Below are positions 32,001 to 44,118 of a DNA stretch of 64,000 nucleotides, piece by piece (within the stretch, counting starts at the first letter, position 1; each line of letters begins with the position of its first letter). The notes under the pieces are model-generated. The model was not told the origin of the DNA and did no database searches. It worked only from the letters and a program-made list of their open reading frames with translations. Source of the stretch: Oxytricha trifallax (lineage: Eukaryota > Ciliophora > Spirotrichea > Sporadotrichida > Oxytrichidae). The translations under genes were made by a program, and so were the position numbers. The stretch is taken from assembly GCA_000711775.1 (NCBI GenBank), contig ARYC01003479.1, positions 1 to 64,000 of the forward strand, read 5' to 3'.

Positions 32001-34611
32001 AACTGTATTTTTAAACACTGGCTCTAATGTATAATATCTCAACAGAGACATAACTTTCCTGGATGGTTTCGCTTTATACTTTATTTTATATTAATTAATT
32101 GCTTATATTTTCACGCTAAATTAATTATACAAGATTAATAAGCTTTGTTCGTGGCATCTCTTGTATTTTTCAAGTTTATTTTCTCACTTATCTACATTAT
32201 GAAGTGGAATTTCAGATAGTGGACTGACCCATACTACAGAAAGAGTAAGATAGATTTATATCAATAGTATTAATAATATAGAGCAGATATAGCAGATATA
32301 GAAATTTTTTTATTATTTAGATGTTGCTGATAACTTCAAAGCGATGAGAAAGAGAGCTGATTTCGCATATAGTTCAGATGAAGATGATGATATAGACAAT
32401 CAATTATACAGTGTCAAAGATTAAAAATAGAAAGTTGCATATAAATACTATGAATACCCTAGTAAAACTATGTTTTATTAAGATAATGGATCAATTTTGA
32501 TCAGGAACAATGAAGGCGATATATTAGATGTGTAGCAAAACAACCCAGAGATAGATGATTCAGACAATGACGATATGGAATTCGATGATGCTTAATTAAT
32601 AAAATAATAAATCTGAATCTTATCATTTAATTATTTGATGATAAAATACAATAATGATGATGATAACGATGAGGATATTGGTGATTTGTATGAGCAACAG
32701 CAATTAGAGAGATCTTACAGAAGTATGAGCAAATACAGAAATATCTATCCCAACAAACCCAGTGGAAGAAAAATCATTAGTTTTAATAATAAATTAAATA
32801 TTGATATATATATATATATTAAGTAAAAGTAAATTACTTGGGATAAATAAAATATAATTTATGATAATTAATCATATGGAAAAAATGGCTAAAAAAGAAT
32901 ATTAATTTATGAGAGGTTTTAAATGTTAATTTGCAATATATTTAAAAATAAACAATATAGTAATATTTATTTATTAAAGTTAATGAATTAATCTTATTGG
33001 TTAAAAGTAAAAATTAATGCTAGTAATTAATTTTATTATTATTATAGAGTCCAATTTACTTAATAGTAAAAACTAAATAACTTAAGTTTTTATTTTGATT
33101 ATTTTTCCTATTTACATTCAATTTTATAATAACTTTATATTATTTATAATTTGGAAGCGGCAGCGGCTATGCAAAAGGCTTCTAAAACAAAGCAAATCAC
33201 TCTTAAAGAATTCTGCCAGACCCAAAGAATCAACTCCTAGAGTAGTATCAACGTCACCTGGATACATCTCCATTGGTAACTGACAATGATGACACTGGTA
33301 AAATGGTGATTGAGAGCGCCGTATCATTTGATCATGATAATCCATATGTAAACAGAGCAGGTGGTAATAAGACAAATTCATTTGTAAGTCAAATATATTA
33401 TAGTATAATCACATATATAGGTACTTCCTAAATTTGGTAGATAAACTGGAGAATTGATCAAACAATTTAAACAAAAATAAACTGGAAACTCTGTTTAAGT
33501 TAAATATCTATTTCCACTATAAAGTTCATTATTATAATTGACTTGAATTAAAGGAATTATTCCTCTAGTTTAACAATTTTTAGAAAGATTTATATATTAA
33601 TTGGCGTTTTACACTTTTAAATATTTATCTTCTCATATTTATGGTTTCATAAGTTTCGTCTATAACTTCCATGACTTTTAAGCATTTGATTACAAATATA
33701 AAAAAGATGAAACAGATTTATTTGTGATTAATTAAATAATTTTCAATATCTACTCTAGATTTCATTCAAATTTTTCATTAAATTGAACTTGAATAATCTA
33801 GAGGGAGAACCTAGAACAAGCTCATTAAAAGTTGCTTTATTAAATAAAAATGATCAGCAAAACATTTCGAGTAGTTTGAGAAAGAACTCCAATGATAAAT
33901 CTAGACTTGATCAGTCATCTTCCATAAGAAAGGCATTTGATTATTGTAGGAATACGTTCGAAATTGGGAAATAAAAATAATTAAATTAAATTTAAATCAA
34001 ATCGTGGCAGTTAAAATTGGCTAATTTAAACGTACTTGGGCTCATTCGATAGAGAATTTAAAATTAGCTGGACTTTACTGTTAGCGGTCCTTTTTTTATC
34101 GCATCCCTGGTGCGAAATAACTTCACTTTAATGTGAGGGTATAATATAATGAATTTAGATGCGTTTAATTAAAGTGAATTATTTCGCACCAGGGATGCGA
34201 TAAAAAAAAGTACCGCCAGTAGTAAAGTCCAGCTAATTTTAAAGTCTCTATCGAATGAGCCCAAGTACGTTTAAATTGGCCAACTTTAACTGCCACGATT
34301 TGATTTAAATTAAATTTATTTATTTTTATTTCCCAATTTCGAATGTATTCCTACAATATATAAAAGATGTGCTTTTTATAAAATTGGCTCATTTTAATAT
34401 TTTAAAGTCAGTGAGATTCCAAGACCCAAACAAAGAAGTGCAGAGTTTAAGCAGACATCAAAGCTAAAACGAGCAAATTGTAGAACAGCATGAAGAAGAA
34501 GATCCATATTCTAGTTAATCAATGAATATTAATGTCTAGAATGTTGACGATAAGGATGAGAGTTAAGCTCTAAAAAGTTCTATAAATTTTGGTTTCGATA
34601 ACTATAACTGA
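29051..34611 (+). CDS. Chitin synthase precursor (about 20 MDSs)
   Basis: Membrane glycosyltransferase that polymerises GlcNAc from UDP-GlcNAc into chitin, in ciliates used in cyst walls. Motifs in order: KLAVCITMYNEDEQELKNTL (29588), KINSHKWFFQGLCKYMKPEL, LDIGTRPDKHAVFKLYKYM, PGAYSLFRWQAISGEPL, the AEDRVM general-acid region, QRRRWMNG (Gln encoded by TAG at 30825), many transmembrane segments, and DISWGNRP at about 31770. An acidic cytosolic tail follows, ending at TGA 34609. Pointers that restore frame, in order, include CAAG, ATTGA, AATTCT, ACTCTCA, AATG, TGGTGCT, CTTTG, TTAAGT, AGACT, TTCG, AGAT, ATAAAATA, GGAAG, GTA (or a short intron), AATTGA and ATT. Segment order is linear. The last IES contains a palindromic MITE (33943-34357). 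One apparent frameshift lies near 29456. Confidence 0.95.
33943..34357. mobile_element. Palindromic MITE (415 bp) in the last IES of chitin synthase
   Basis: Almost the whole element is one long inverted repeat with arms of about 190 bp, starting ATTGTAGGAATAC and ending GTATTCCTACAAT, around a short AT-rich centre. Internal blocks such as GGGCTCATTCGATAGAGAATT, AATTAGCTGGACTTTACT and CGCATCCCTGGTGCGAAATA repeat inverted. It is highly similar to 43702-44118. The flanks are AT-rich (TTATT / ATATA), compatible with a TA-type target. It lies between the MDS ending SSSIRKAF and the one starting QDPNKEVQSL. Confidence 0.92.
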
Positions 34612-34739
34612 CCAATACACCCTCTTCAAATCATAAATCAAATCTTAATATAATCAAATTAGACAACTTTTTAATTTAATTCATTTTTGACATTTATATC
34701 AGCCTTACATTGAATTCATTTGAGTTAAATTTTGGAGTA

Positions 34740-35083
34740 TCCATCCTAGCCCTGTGTGGACCATGTACTATAGTCAAGGTTCTTAATTCTGAGTGTTATG
34801 AGTGTTCTCCAGTAACCATCCTGCTGATCGAGTCCGTGATACTCAGCTGAGAAAGCTTCCTTGTTATTTATAGTTGTTTCTGTGAAGTTCTTGTAGATTA
34901 AGGTACTCTTTACATTAAATAAACATTAAAATACCTCAAAACACCTATAAGTAATATGAATTATCATGTGATTTAAGAGTAGAATTGATTTTATAGAAAT
35001 TTAACATCTGCTGCCTAGGATTAATTGATATTTTAAAGTAGAGCAAACAGCGCGATAGTTGTTAATGTTAAAAGTTTTCCCAT
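34740..35083 (-). CDS. DOMON-domain secreted protein, N-terminal segments (minus strand)
   Basis: DOMON domains bind heme or sugars in secreted or membrane redox proteins. ATG 35083 opens a signal peptide, MGKLLTLTTIALFALLQNIN then QSQAAD. A pointer ATGT joins this to a second minus-strand segment (about 34925-34740): STLIYKNFTETTINNKEAF, then EYHGLDQQDGYWRTLITLRI and LDYSTWSTQGQDG. The segment ends at the 9-bp pointer TAGGATGGA (minus strand, 34740-34748), which recurs on the plus strand at 35206-35214. The domain thus starts on one strand and ends on the other. Confidence 0.88.
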
Positions 35084-35205
35084 GATTATTTATAATTATT
35101 AAAATAATTTATCAACATTTCTTATCTATCCCTAATGTTATTTCTTATTTCTATATTTACTCAATGTTAAATAAGTTTTTCAAATTTATATCTTTTTTTA
35201 AGGGA

Positions 35206-35715
35206 TAGGATGGAGTGTGGCTAGGTATCGGATTCGGTGCGAATGTGATGCTAGGTACCGATATTATCATGTGCCAATTTTTGTTCTCTGGAATTGCTTC
35301 AGCTACGGATAAGTTCATCTGCACCGACCGCGTGGCCAATGAGTATGCCCTCCCAACTGTTGATAATTAAGACGACGTCGATGATGTACTCACTTAAGTT
35401 AAAGTTAACTCAAAAATCAACATTATCGATAAAAATTTTCTAAATCCCAATCAATTATCATTCTATCTAAATTTATTTAATGCATAAGTTTTGTTTGATC
35501 CCATCACTAAAACATGCGAATTGGCTGCTACCTTCAAGCGTAAGTTGAACACTGGAGATCCAAACGGCCAAGATTACACTATGAGAGATGGAGATACCTT
35601 TAATGCAATCTGGGGTTGGGGAAATATTTTCAGCAACATACCAAACGGTCACACATCATCAAGTTCAAAGAGAGGCAGCTTCAGAATGCAATTATAACTT
35701 TACATTTAAAAATGA
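35206..35715 (+). CDS. DOMON-domain secreted protein, C-terminal segments (plus strand)
   Basis: Plus-strand continuation: VWLGIGFGANVMLGTDIIMC (the core DOMON motif), ATDKFICTDRVANEYALPTV, then DDVDDVLTQV. An IES of about 76 bp with pointer TAAGTT leads to LFDPITKTCELAATFKRKLN and DTFNAIWGWGNIFSNIPNGH. Joining at TAGGATGGA gives WSTQGQDGVWLGIGFG in frame with the minus-strand block. The frame stops at TGA 35713-35715. A further open stretch, about 35735-35845, includes a hydrophobic run (SALYSMFFVISALTLF) that could be a membrane or GPI tail, but I could not join it in frame. Confidence 0.88.
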
Positions 35716-36165
35716 AATTAGCATTTAATAGTTAATTATATCCTCACTAAGATCAGACTCAATTTACAATATGGGCATGTCAGCACTATATAGCATGTTC
35801 TTCGTCATTAGTGCCTTAACACTATTTTGAGACTGAAATATCCAAATTATGAATAAATTTATAATATATACAAAACAATAAGCAGAATAAGCGACTGATA
35901 AAAATGTTGGCAGAAAAGCATTGAAATATATAAAAATGAATTTACTAATATAATTTCTATATAATGGTATTAAAACGTAAATATCCCACTATAATTCCAC
36001 ATTTGTGTAACTTCATCTACTCAAATTTCAAAAATTTCTATGTATAAATAAGGAACTATTTCGGAATTCATTCAAAACAAAAAAATTGTTAATTAAATCC
36101 GATTAAATTTAAAATTATAAATTTTTAAAAAATTATAAATTTTAAAAAAATTATAACAAAACAAA
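35716..36165. other. Spacer between DOMON and DUF229 genes
   Basis: AT-rich. It contains the possible hydrophobic tail segment of the DOMON gene (35735-35845) and then non-coding DNA up to the ATG at 36166. No other feature seen. Confidence 0.5.
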
Positions 36166-39100
36166 ATGGAATTTAAAAGCAGTAATGACTTAGAATAAAC
36201 AAACAATTCTTAAAGATTACAAAACAATGAATATGATTTATATTATAGCTTATAAAACAAGAAAAATAAAATCAAAGTTACACTCTTTAAAATAATCTAT
36301 AAGATGAGAAAGTTTTTTAATAAGTAGAAGACTTTAATTACGATATTTCTTCTATTAGCGCTAATGTTAATATCAAATTACTTAGTAGAAAATTCGATTA
36401 AATTTAAATGTGAAATGAAAAATTAAGAAATGTGCTATTATTCCTTAAAATAATGAAATTATTAAATAATAAATAAAAAATATCTAGTTTTAATTTAATT
36501 TTTAGAAGTTATAAATAATTTTAAAATACATATAATTACTTAAACAGACTTTAAATTTAAGTTTTAATTTTTATTTTACTTTTCAAATAATATATATATT
36601 TGATATAATGGGATCATAACTAAATAAATTGAATGAATTTTTCACTATTTCAATTAATTTAATATTGTTAATATGATTAGCAAATCATCACATGAAATAT
36701 TTATTAAAATATAATATAAATTTAAGATATTTCAATTTATTTGAATAGGTTAATTCAATATGATATTAATTTCTATGTTAACTAGTATTTGTTGATTAAT
36801 TACCTGTTATACTCAAGAAAGTTTTCATTTAATGCTAAATAAAAAATTAATTTTAAAATATAAATTATTAAACATTAATTTTACCTTAGATTTTTTTAAT
36901 TGTTAATTTTTAAATGAAGTTTATTAAATTAACATGAAATATCTGGAGTTTAAATTGCAGAGTTATTGAATCTATGGATTATAATCAAAATATTTCAATT
37001 ACAGCCATTTAAAATCAAACTATTACTTATTCTAATATTTCTATCAAGCATTTTATACATAGCACAGACTACATACCCTTAAGAGCCTAACAACAAAATA
37101 GCACTTTTTATGTATTTTATATAGTTTCTTATGTTTTTGGTTTTGACTGTAATTTGGCTTTTTTGTTATATCATTAAGAAGTATTTCATGCTGAAATCTA
37201 AGAGGTTGAAGGTTTTGATATTAATAAATTAATAAATGATATAATAATTAATATTTAAAGTATGTCATTTCTAGAAATAATAGCAATCTTTTAATATTTC
37301 TAGTGATGGTTATTTTGTTAAGATATATTTACAATTTTAAGTTCTATCAAAGCTGTGATTAATGGGACTAAGGATTAAAGTAAAATATGATACAATTAGA
37401 TGGGCAATGTGAGATACCTAAACCTTCAATATGCATGTATGAGGTGCTTGATGGATTGCTAGATTTATCATATAATATTTTTTATTAAAAAAAGGTTATT
37501 TTCGATATCTAGAATTTCTAATTTGGAAAATCCTTATTTTATAAATGTAAATCATAAAATATTATTTATATTTGTTATCATATTCAGATTGCAAATCTTA
37601 AAACATTTACAGAGAAGAAGATTTTGAGTAGTTTAAAATAAATGAACCATATATTGGAATAGTGGACACTTCTATTTACTACGATATGCAAGCTTACTTG
37701 CGTCCATTAAGTTCCTTCTATTAGCTTAGAAATTCAACTTAAATTTTTTTAATTTATTAATCATATTTTTAAATGGATTTTCTAGCATTAATTTTATTGA
37801 GTACTCATTTAATTATAATTATAGAAATTTAGGATATAACAACATGGAGAATGCCCTTGAAAAGCACGAATAAATTATAGATGTTAAAAACATGAGATTA
37901 ATATAAAAACTTAAATATAAAGAAAATATTGTGAATTAAAGAAGGGAAATTGTTAAAAAATTAGAAGGAAGTAGTGGTATCTAAGGAAAAAGCGCAAGTT
38001 TATGAATTTATATTTATTAGAATTTAAAAAATTTATTTAAAAAATTTTAATATATAAACAAGTTTGAACTAAAATATGATAGTCATATATGTAGATGCTA
38101 TTAGCAGGTAAAGAGCAATGAAGAAACTGCCTAAAACTATGGAATTTTTCAAAAATTAAAATGACATGTAAACTTTTTCATAATGTAATGTTATTTAGTA
38201 TTATTATTAAAAAATAAAACAAAAGCTTTATAATTTTTACAGTTTATGAATTCTTGAAATTTCATTCACTAGTCGGGTGGACAGATCAAAACGCTTAAAT
38301 GTTTATGTATGGAAACGCCTACTTAAATGGATCTTATATCACTAATAAAACAGTTCAATCTTCTATATTTGAGTTCTTCCAAGATTTTTAATTATTTCGT
38401 ATTAAAACGATTCTTTTATTTGTACGTATTTATAAAATTAATTTATAAACATTTTAAGAACAAGGATTTATAACAGGCAAATCTTAGAATTATTGTGAAT
38501 TTTCATACTATACTCAACCTCCATCTATTAATGAGATTCATCCTCACAATATATAGTATAAGTGTATATAGATTTATATTTAAAATAATTCGAATCACAA
38601 GGTATTTGATCATGAGAATGTGGCTTTTTCTTGTGATCCCCACTACCACAATAAAGAAAACCCTCATTTACCCAATTCAGGTCCCCAAAAATAATTATAT
38701 ATAAATTATATTTATATATTTTAACTCCCTATTCAATATTCAGGCATTGTCTGTATGGCAAAGATACATACGAGCATGTATTAGATTTTGGCACATAATT
38801 TATGAATTTATACCTAAAAGAAAAGAAATTATTGGTTTTCAATTTCATAGATAATCATGAAGGAACAGGGGAGGTTGTCAAATATCTGGATCAACCATTG
38901 AGTTAATTTATGACTGATATGTAGTAAAAACATCCTAATACTACGATTATGTTGATACTTATATAATTTGATTATTTTATTTATATTGATATTAAATATT
39001 TAGGAAATAATGGAAAATTAATAAATAAATAAAATTGATGAGTGATCATGGATGGCATATGAATGGATTAGGTATGATGATGACTGGAAAAGATTAAAGT

Positions 39101-39463
39101 ATGGTTGAAAAACATTTACCAGTTTTATACATAGCAAATCTGGGAAACGGCTTAAGTGAATTAGAAAAATCCAATTTAATTTATAATCAACAAAAGCTAT
39201 GTTAATAGTCAAACATATTAGAAAATCATATTTATAATTTAAATAATTTAGACTATAGTTAAGCTGTTGAATATTTTTATACAAAGCTAGTAGGACATAA
39301 AGAATTACATTATTTTTGGAAATATTGGGCTTCTGGAAAACATTTTGGTTAAAGTTTAGTAAGTAAGATGCCACATGATTTTTAAACATGCAAATCAATT
39401 GGATAATATTGTCAATGTACAAATTTTATTGATAGGAAACTTTGGACTCACTTTTTTCAATGA
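36166..39463 (+). CDS. DUF229/sulfatase-like membrane protein precursor (about 10 MDSs)
   Basis: Family of alkaline-phosphatase-fold proteins of unclear substrate, seen in protists and animals. The N-terminus (36166-36468) has a membrane anchor, LITIFLLLALMLISNYLVEN. A second segment (about 37005-37220) has two more hydrophobic helices. Diagnostic motifs follow: MIVIYVDAISRQRAMKKLPK (38072), LVGWTDQNAQMFMYGNAYL, RHCLYGKDTYEHVLDFG, FNFIDNHEGTGEVVKYLDQP, LMSDHGWHMNGLGMMMTG (39034) and the Cys-rich end HDFQTCKSIGQYCQCTNF. The stop is TGA 39461-39463. The DxxSR and SDHG motifs match the metal-binding ends of the family. Segments are collinear with AT-rich IESs. I did not fix every pointer. The first MDS could belong to another protein if a promoter lies before 37000. 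Confidence 0.85.
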
Positions 39464-39623
39464 CGGAGATTTATCATTTTTTATTAAAATTATAAAAATG
39501 GTTTTAATTTGTAAGAATTTTTATATATTTTTAGTATTATTCAATATTGCTTTTCAATATTTAAATCTAAGCATGTTATACAACGAAGTAAGCTGAAAAT
39601 TTAAATTAAATAAAAGTATTAAA

Positions 39624-42600
39624 ATGGATAAAACTGAAATATAAGAGTGCAAAGATTAAGAGAAATCAGTTGTAAGCATAGAGCCTGATTTGATTTAAGA
39701 AGAAGTCAAATAATTGGAAATACCTAATTTTAATATGGCTAAAACACAATACAAGGAATACTTCTACAAAGAAGCACAACTAAGTCTTCAAAGTTTACTT
39801 TAGGAATAAGTTCTGGGTGATGAAATTTAAAAAAAATAATATTTTTTAATTTAAATAATGAGAATGATGAACTTTAAACATAGCTAGAACATCTAAAAGT
39901 AAAGAAACTGTTGATCAAAACCTTAATTAGAATTACAAATTTTTACAAAGCAAAAATCATGCTTTAAGAGTTCAGCTCAAAATTATATTTACTAAAGAGT
40001 AAAATTGAGAGTGAAAAAATATTAGATTTTGAGAAACTTATAAAACATTACGATTGTTTTATTGCAGTATCTTATGTGGCATCTGAATTTGTTTTAATTT
40101 TTTATCTGGATATTATAACACAGCGTTTCCACTGTTATAATAAATTGTGGCTGAAAACAAAGATTTAATAAATAACTTAAATCTGGAAAATCTCATAAAA
40201 TCTTTTAATGAAAAATCTGACGAAAAACTATTCAAGTATTCAATACGATTATTTTCAAAATATTATTAGAAATAGCAATTGAGTTATACCAGAATATGTG
40301 TAAATATCTGGTTTGATTGAGCTGTTATATAAAAAATTATGTTAGCCTTATACTTATCTGATTTAATTTATGAATAGAGAGGTATTCTTATATGAATATC
40401 AAATACCATAGGACTAATATATTTACTGTAATATTTAACGTAATAGATATTTTTGCGGATTAAAATCCATTATTTAAAAAGCTAATTATATAAGAAAAAC
40501 CTTCGGGGGGGGCAAATCTGAACTAAGACTATTTTTTTATGTTTATAATCATGTTATAGATTATTTTAGGGTCGAAAAAACTGAATTCAGCAATAAAAAT
40601 TAATCTTGAATATTTCTAGATTGTAAATTTTGCATTATAACATAAAAATTTTATCATAAAATATTTCTAAAAAAAGTAACTTTTTGTATATTATAAGAAT
40701 AATTTTAAAATGACGAATTTAACAAATTAAAGTTTTTAATAACCTTTACCTAAGACTAAGATGAAATTTTACAGAACAAGTTGTTTTTAAAAACATGATT
40801 AACCTTTTACTCAGAAAAATCTCCTTATAAACCTAGAGGAATAGCTTGAAAATCAATAATAATAACGGATGGATGGAGAGAATACAGAAATATCCCAACT
40901 AGATAAAACAAATTTAGACACATTGAAGCAATTGGATTTTAAAGAGGTGATCATACAAGATCACATGCAGAGAGATTATGGAAAAAGTTGGACATTTTAT
41001 TAGAAAGATATATTCTGGACCAGTGATACCAACAAATACAGAAAAAAAATGTTATAGGAAGTCATTGTAAGAATAAATACCACAATCATCTTGATTTGAG
41101 ATAATTTATTATAGAAATTTATTATGATAAATATATAATTTTATGATAAATTTTTATGTTATAAAGCAAAATTAACTCTCTAAAAACATTTAAAATTATT
41201 ATTTTGCCGAATTCAGTTTTTCGACCATAAAATGATTTATATCATGCTTATAAACATAAAAAAAAGTCTTGGTTCAGATACTGCAGCATAGGTTCAGATA
41301 TCGTCCCCCCCCCAAACTTTCTAAGAAATGAAAAGAGTAAGTAGTGGTATACTTACTAATACATTAACTTTATTTAATTAAAATTTGGTTTTAAAATAAT
41401 TAGATATATTAATTAAAAGTGCAACTTTAATTATCAAAACTTCATGCATATTATTTCGAATATAAAACAGCCGATAGTATTTTGGTAAAGTTGGAGGAAA
41501 ACCTCGGCGTCAATAGAGAAGAGGAACATGAGGAGATTGAAAGGATTAAAATTTTAAGAACTGTAAATAAGATCTTGAATTTGAGAGCTAAGTACTTCAT
41601 GAGTCTCTAACTATACGAGAAAACTTTATCAAATACTTAATATTATTATAATTATAAACTAAAGATGTATTACTTATAAAATAGATGGGACAAACCACAA
41701 CTTATGGTGGCTTGGCATTGTGTTATCACTGGTGAAAAGAATCAAAGGATAATAAATCGATTACTTTTACGAAAAAGTGATTGCTTTTTAATCACTTACT
41801 TATAATTTATTCAATATTAATATTAATTAGCTTTAAAATTTTAACTTGAAAAGTAAACTAAATGTCTTATATTTTCTTTGTTAAGAGAGAAGTTTTTCAT
41901 TAACATTTTTCTATCTCTACCTCCTTTTCATATATTGTATTTTCTGTAAACAATATCCTTATTTAGACAATAACAATTTTAATAAAAGGAGATCTTGAGT
42001 TATTCACGATGAACACGAATTTTTTAAGAGTTGAGATAAAAGAGTTTATTAGTCAGTCAATAATATATATCACTTTTAGGATTGTACGTATTATTTTTTG
42101 AGTTCCATGATAGATATTTCTGTAAAAGTAATATTTGCTGTTTAGGTTACCTTGGAGGCAGCTTATAGGATGATTATCTTATTACTTACCTTGTAAATTA
42201 AATGTACATCTTTCATGAATTCTTTTTTCTTTCTTGTGGGTAGGTCAAGATACGCCTTTTACATCAAATCTAAATGATGATAAGAGGATACAAACAAATT
42301 AAGAATTTATTTGAACTCTCAGAGAATTTTGAAATTTTTCTCAATCTTATCAAGTATGTTGAATATAAATTTTAATTCTTGGTAAATTATCAAAAATTCA
42401 AATAAATTTCTTAGGCAATTATTAGTAGGTAGGGGTAAATACTTTTTGGCATTTAATGTATTTACAAGAAAATTCTCATTTTGTTTATAATCTTAAAATT
42501 ATAAATGATTAAAATTCTAATTTTTAGAAAGTCATAGTAATGATAAGTTTACGTTGTTATGATTTATTGATATGATATCAAATATATTTATAGAAATAAG

Positions 42601-43031
42601 TAAAGATGTTCTTCTACAAATATCGAAAAACTCTGATGTTATGAGTCTAAGAAAAATTTATAAGCATATAGAATGGCTTGATGTATTGAATATGGCTTTA
42701 AAATCTGAATAAATTGAAAATCTCCAGAAAAAGTACCAAGAAGAAACTGCTATTAAAATTCTTGGAGGAACAGATAACCATTAGTTTGTCTAAATATTTT
42801 AAATAATATTTTATCAAGAATTAAATTATTTACTTTAATTAACTTAATACTGATTTGGTATTAGGAGGAATTTTGCTTATACACTGTTTTTCCCTTTCAT
42901 AAAAATTAAATCAGATTATTCTTTAAAAATTGTAATAAATAATTGATTTTTTATTTAAAATTTAATATTTAATTTTCACAATAACTGAAGTTTACATAAT
43001 AATTTATTTCTTATTTTCCTTTTTTTTATGA
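39624..43031 (+). CDS. Hypothetical protein precursor (7 or more MDSs)
   Basis: Starts at ATG 39624 (MDKTEIQECKDQEKSVVSIE). Segments at 39624-39850, about 39895-40075 (LDFEKLIKHYDCFIAVSYV), 40145-40290 (LENLIKSFNEKSDEKLFKYS), 41425-41640 (TADSILVKLEENLGVNREEE), about 42090-42430 (weaker), 42600-42765 (RKIYKHIEWLDVLNMALKSE) and 42865 to about 43031. Joins that restore frame: pointer TGTGGC gives SYVAENKD, GCAA (near 40278 and 41425) gives QKQQLQLSKLHAYY, and GGAGGAA (near 42760 and 42865) gives KILGGILLIH. The protein is helical and charged. I recognise no domain. The IES between the third and fourth segments holds a large inverted-repeat element with its own ORF. Confidence 0.5.
40505..41312. 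mobile_element. Long-TIR element with a run of G at each end and a central ORF
   Basis: The left end (40505 on: G run, CAAATCTGAACTAAGAC, TTTATGTTTATAAT, TTTTAGGGTCGAAAAAACTG) and the right end (reaching 41312) are inverted repeats. Similarity continues inward to about 40670 and 41110 (GCATTATAACATAAAAATTT), giving arms of about 150-200 bp. The right arm has about 20 extra bases (a repeated GGTTCAGATA). The ends differ in sequence from the G-run MITEs at 2734 and 22158, so this is a separate family. It lies in an IES of the gene at 39624-43031. The ORF 40710-41099 sits exactly between the arms. Confidence 0.85.
40710..41099 (+). CDS. Cargo ORF between the arms of the long-TIR element (129 aa)
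   Basis: ATG 40710 to TGA 41097-41099 is one open frame with many Gln codons as TAA/TAG. It reads MTNLTNQSFQQPLPKTKMKF, then NLLINLEEQLENQQQQRMDG and DYGKSWTFYQKDIFWTSDTN. It shows no DDE or other transposase signature and no known domain. It is not needed to bridge the host gene, because the flanking MDSs join at pointer GCAA without it. It could be a captured host MDS, a gene of the element, or a chance frame. Coding-like composition favours the first two. Confidence 0.5.
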
Positions 43032-43701
43032 TAAATTTTTGTCTCACTAAAAGTAATTCTTCTAAAGAATCAAAACCCTTTAATAATTTAAAAGTATTTA
43101 ATGTTTAAAATAATTTAGGATTAAAGTTTTGCCCATTCATTTTTAATCTAGATATTGTTTTATTATTTTTATTGATGATAATTGATGATATTCCTTTTGA
43201 TTAATATTAAATCCTTATTAAATTCATATAAAATTTAGGCAAATGTATCTTTGCATAATAATAATATATATTTATCAAATGTTATCATTCTTTATTTATT
43301 ATAGATCCATTTATATTATATTTTGTTTAAATTCTTTTTAGTTTCTGCATAGTTTTTAATAGTTCTTAAACTAAATTAAACTCTTACAAATTTTTAATTT
43401 GTTAATTTTTTAATAAAATCTGTTGATGATATAAATTACGAGAAATAGTTTCCAGCTTTTAAATTTGCCTCATAATTGATTTTTAAATTTTATCCAAATA
43501 ATACTCATATATTTTTAAAAAATTCATAAAAAATGATTGGTTAACGAAAGACTAGATTAATGTTTGATTTTTATTTTCTCATAAGTTATCAATTAAGGTT
43601 AATTAATATTTCTTATAGAATAAAATTTTCTAAAAAATTGTATTAAAAATGCCCTATGAGACATGCATGTTTATATTTATTAATAAATAGTGTCCAATAA
43701 T
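43032..43701. other. AT-rich DNA, no gene seen
   Basis: Low-complexity A/T sequence between the hypothetical gene and the next palindromic MITE. No motif found. Confidence 0.6.
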
Positions 43702-44118
43702 ATTGTAGGAATACATTTGAAATTGGGAAATTATATTTAATTAAATTAATTTTAAATCAAAATATTGGCAGTTAAAGTTGGCCAATTTAAACGATCTTGG
43801 GCTCATTCGATAGAGAATTCAAAATTAGCTGGACTTTATTATTGGCGGTACTATTTTATCGCATCCCTGGAGCGAGATAACTTCACTTTAATGTGAGGGT
43901 ATAATTTAATGAATTTAGATGCGTTTAATTAAAGTGAAGTTATCTCGCTCCAGGGATGCGATAAAATAGTACCGCCAATAATAAAGTCCAGCTAATTTTG
44001 AATTCTCTATCGAATGAGCCCAAGATCGTTTAAATTGGCCAACTTTAACTGCCAATATTTTGATTTAAAATTAATTTAATTAAATATAATTTCCCAATTT
44101 CAAATGTATTCCTACAAT
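43702..44118. mobile_element. Palindromic MITE (417 bp)
   Basis: Nearly perfect inverted repeat of about 190 bp per arm, from ATTGTAGGAATACATTTG to CAAATGTATTCCTACAAT, with a short AT-rich centre (GAGGGTATAATTTAATG). Arms contain GGGCTCATTCGATAGAGAAT, TAGCTGGACTTTATTATTGG and ATCGCATCCCTGGAGCGAG. It is closely related to 33943-34357. The flanks TATA / ATATATATA fit insertion at TA. It has no coding capacity, so mobilisation would need a transposase in trans. Confidence 0.93.

Noticed and set aside
33124-33381. Minus ORF of 85 codons and an overlapping plus ORF in another frame
   Set aside because: Pointer GGAAG fixes the frame GSGSGYAKGFQ for chitin synthase; the others are shadows.
35735-35845. 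Hydrophobic C-terminal tail of the DOMON protein
   Set aside because: The only pointer match (AATTATA) joins it in a different frame from the hydrophobic one, so it is mentioned but not added to the gene.
39018-39422. Minus ORF of 134 codons
   Set aside because: Antisense to the DUF229 segment that carries SDHGWHMNG and the Cys-rich tail; the plus strand explains the sequence.
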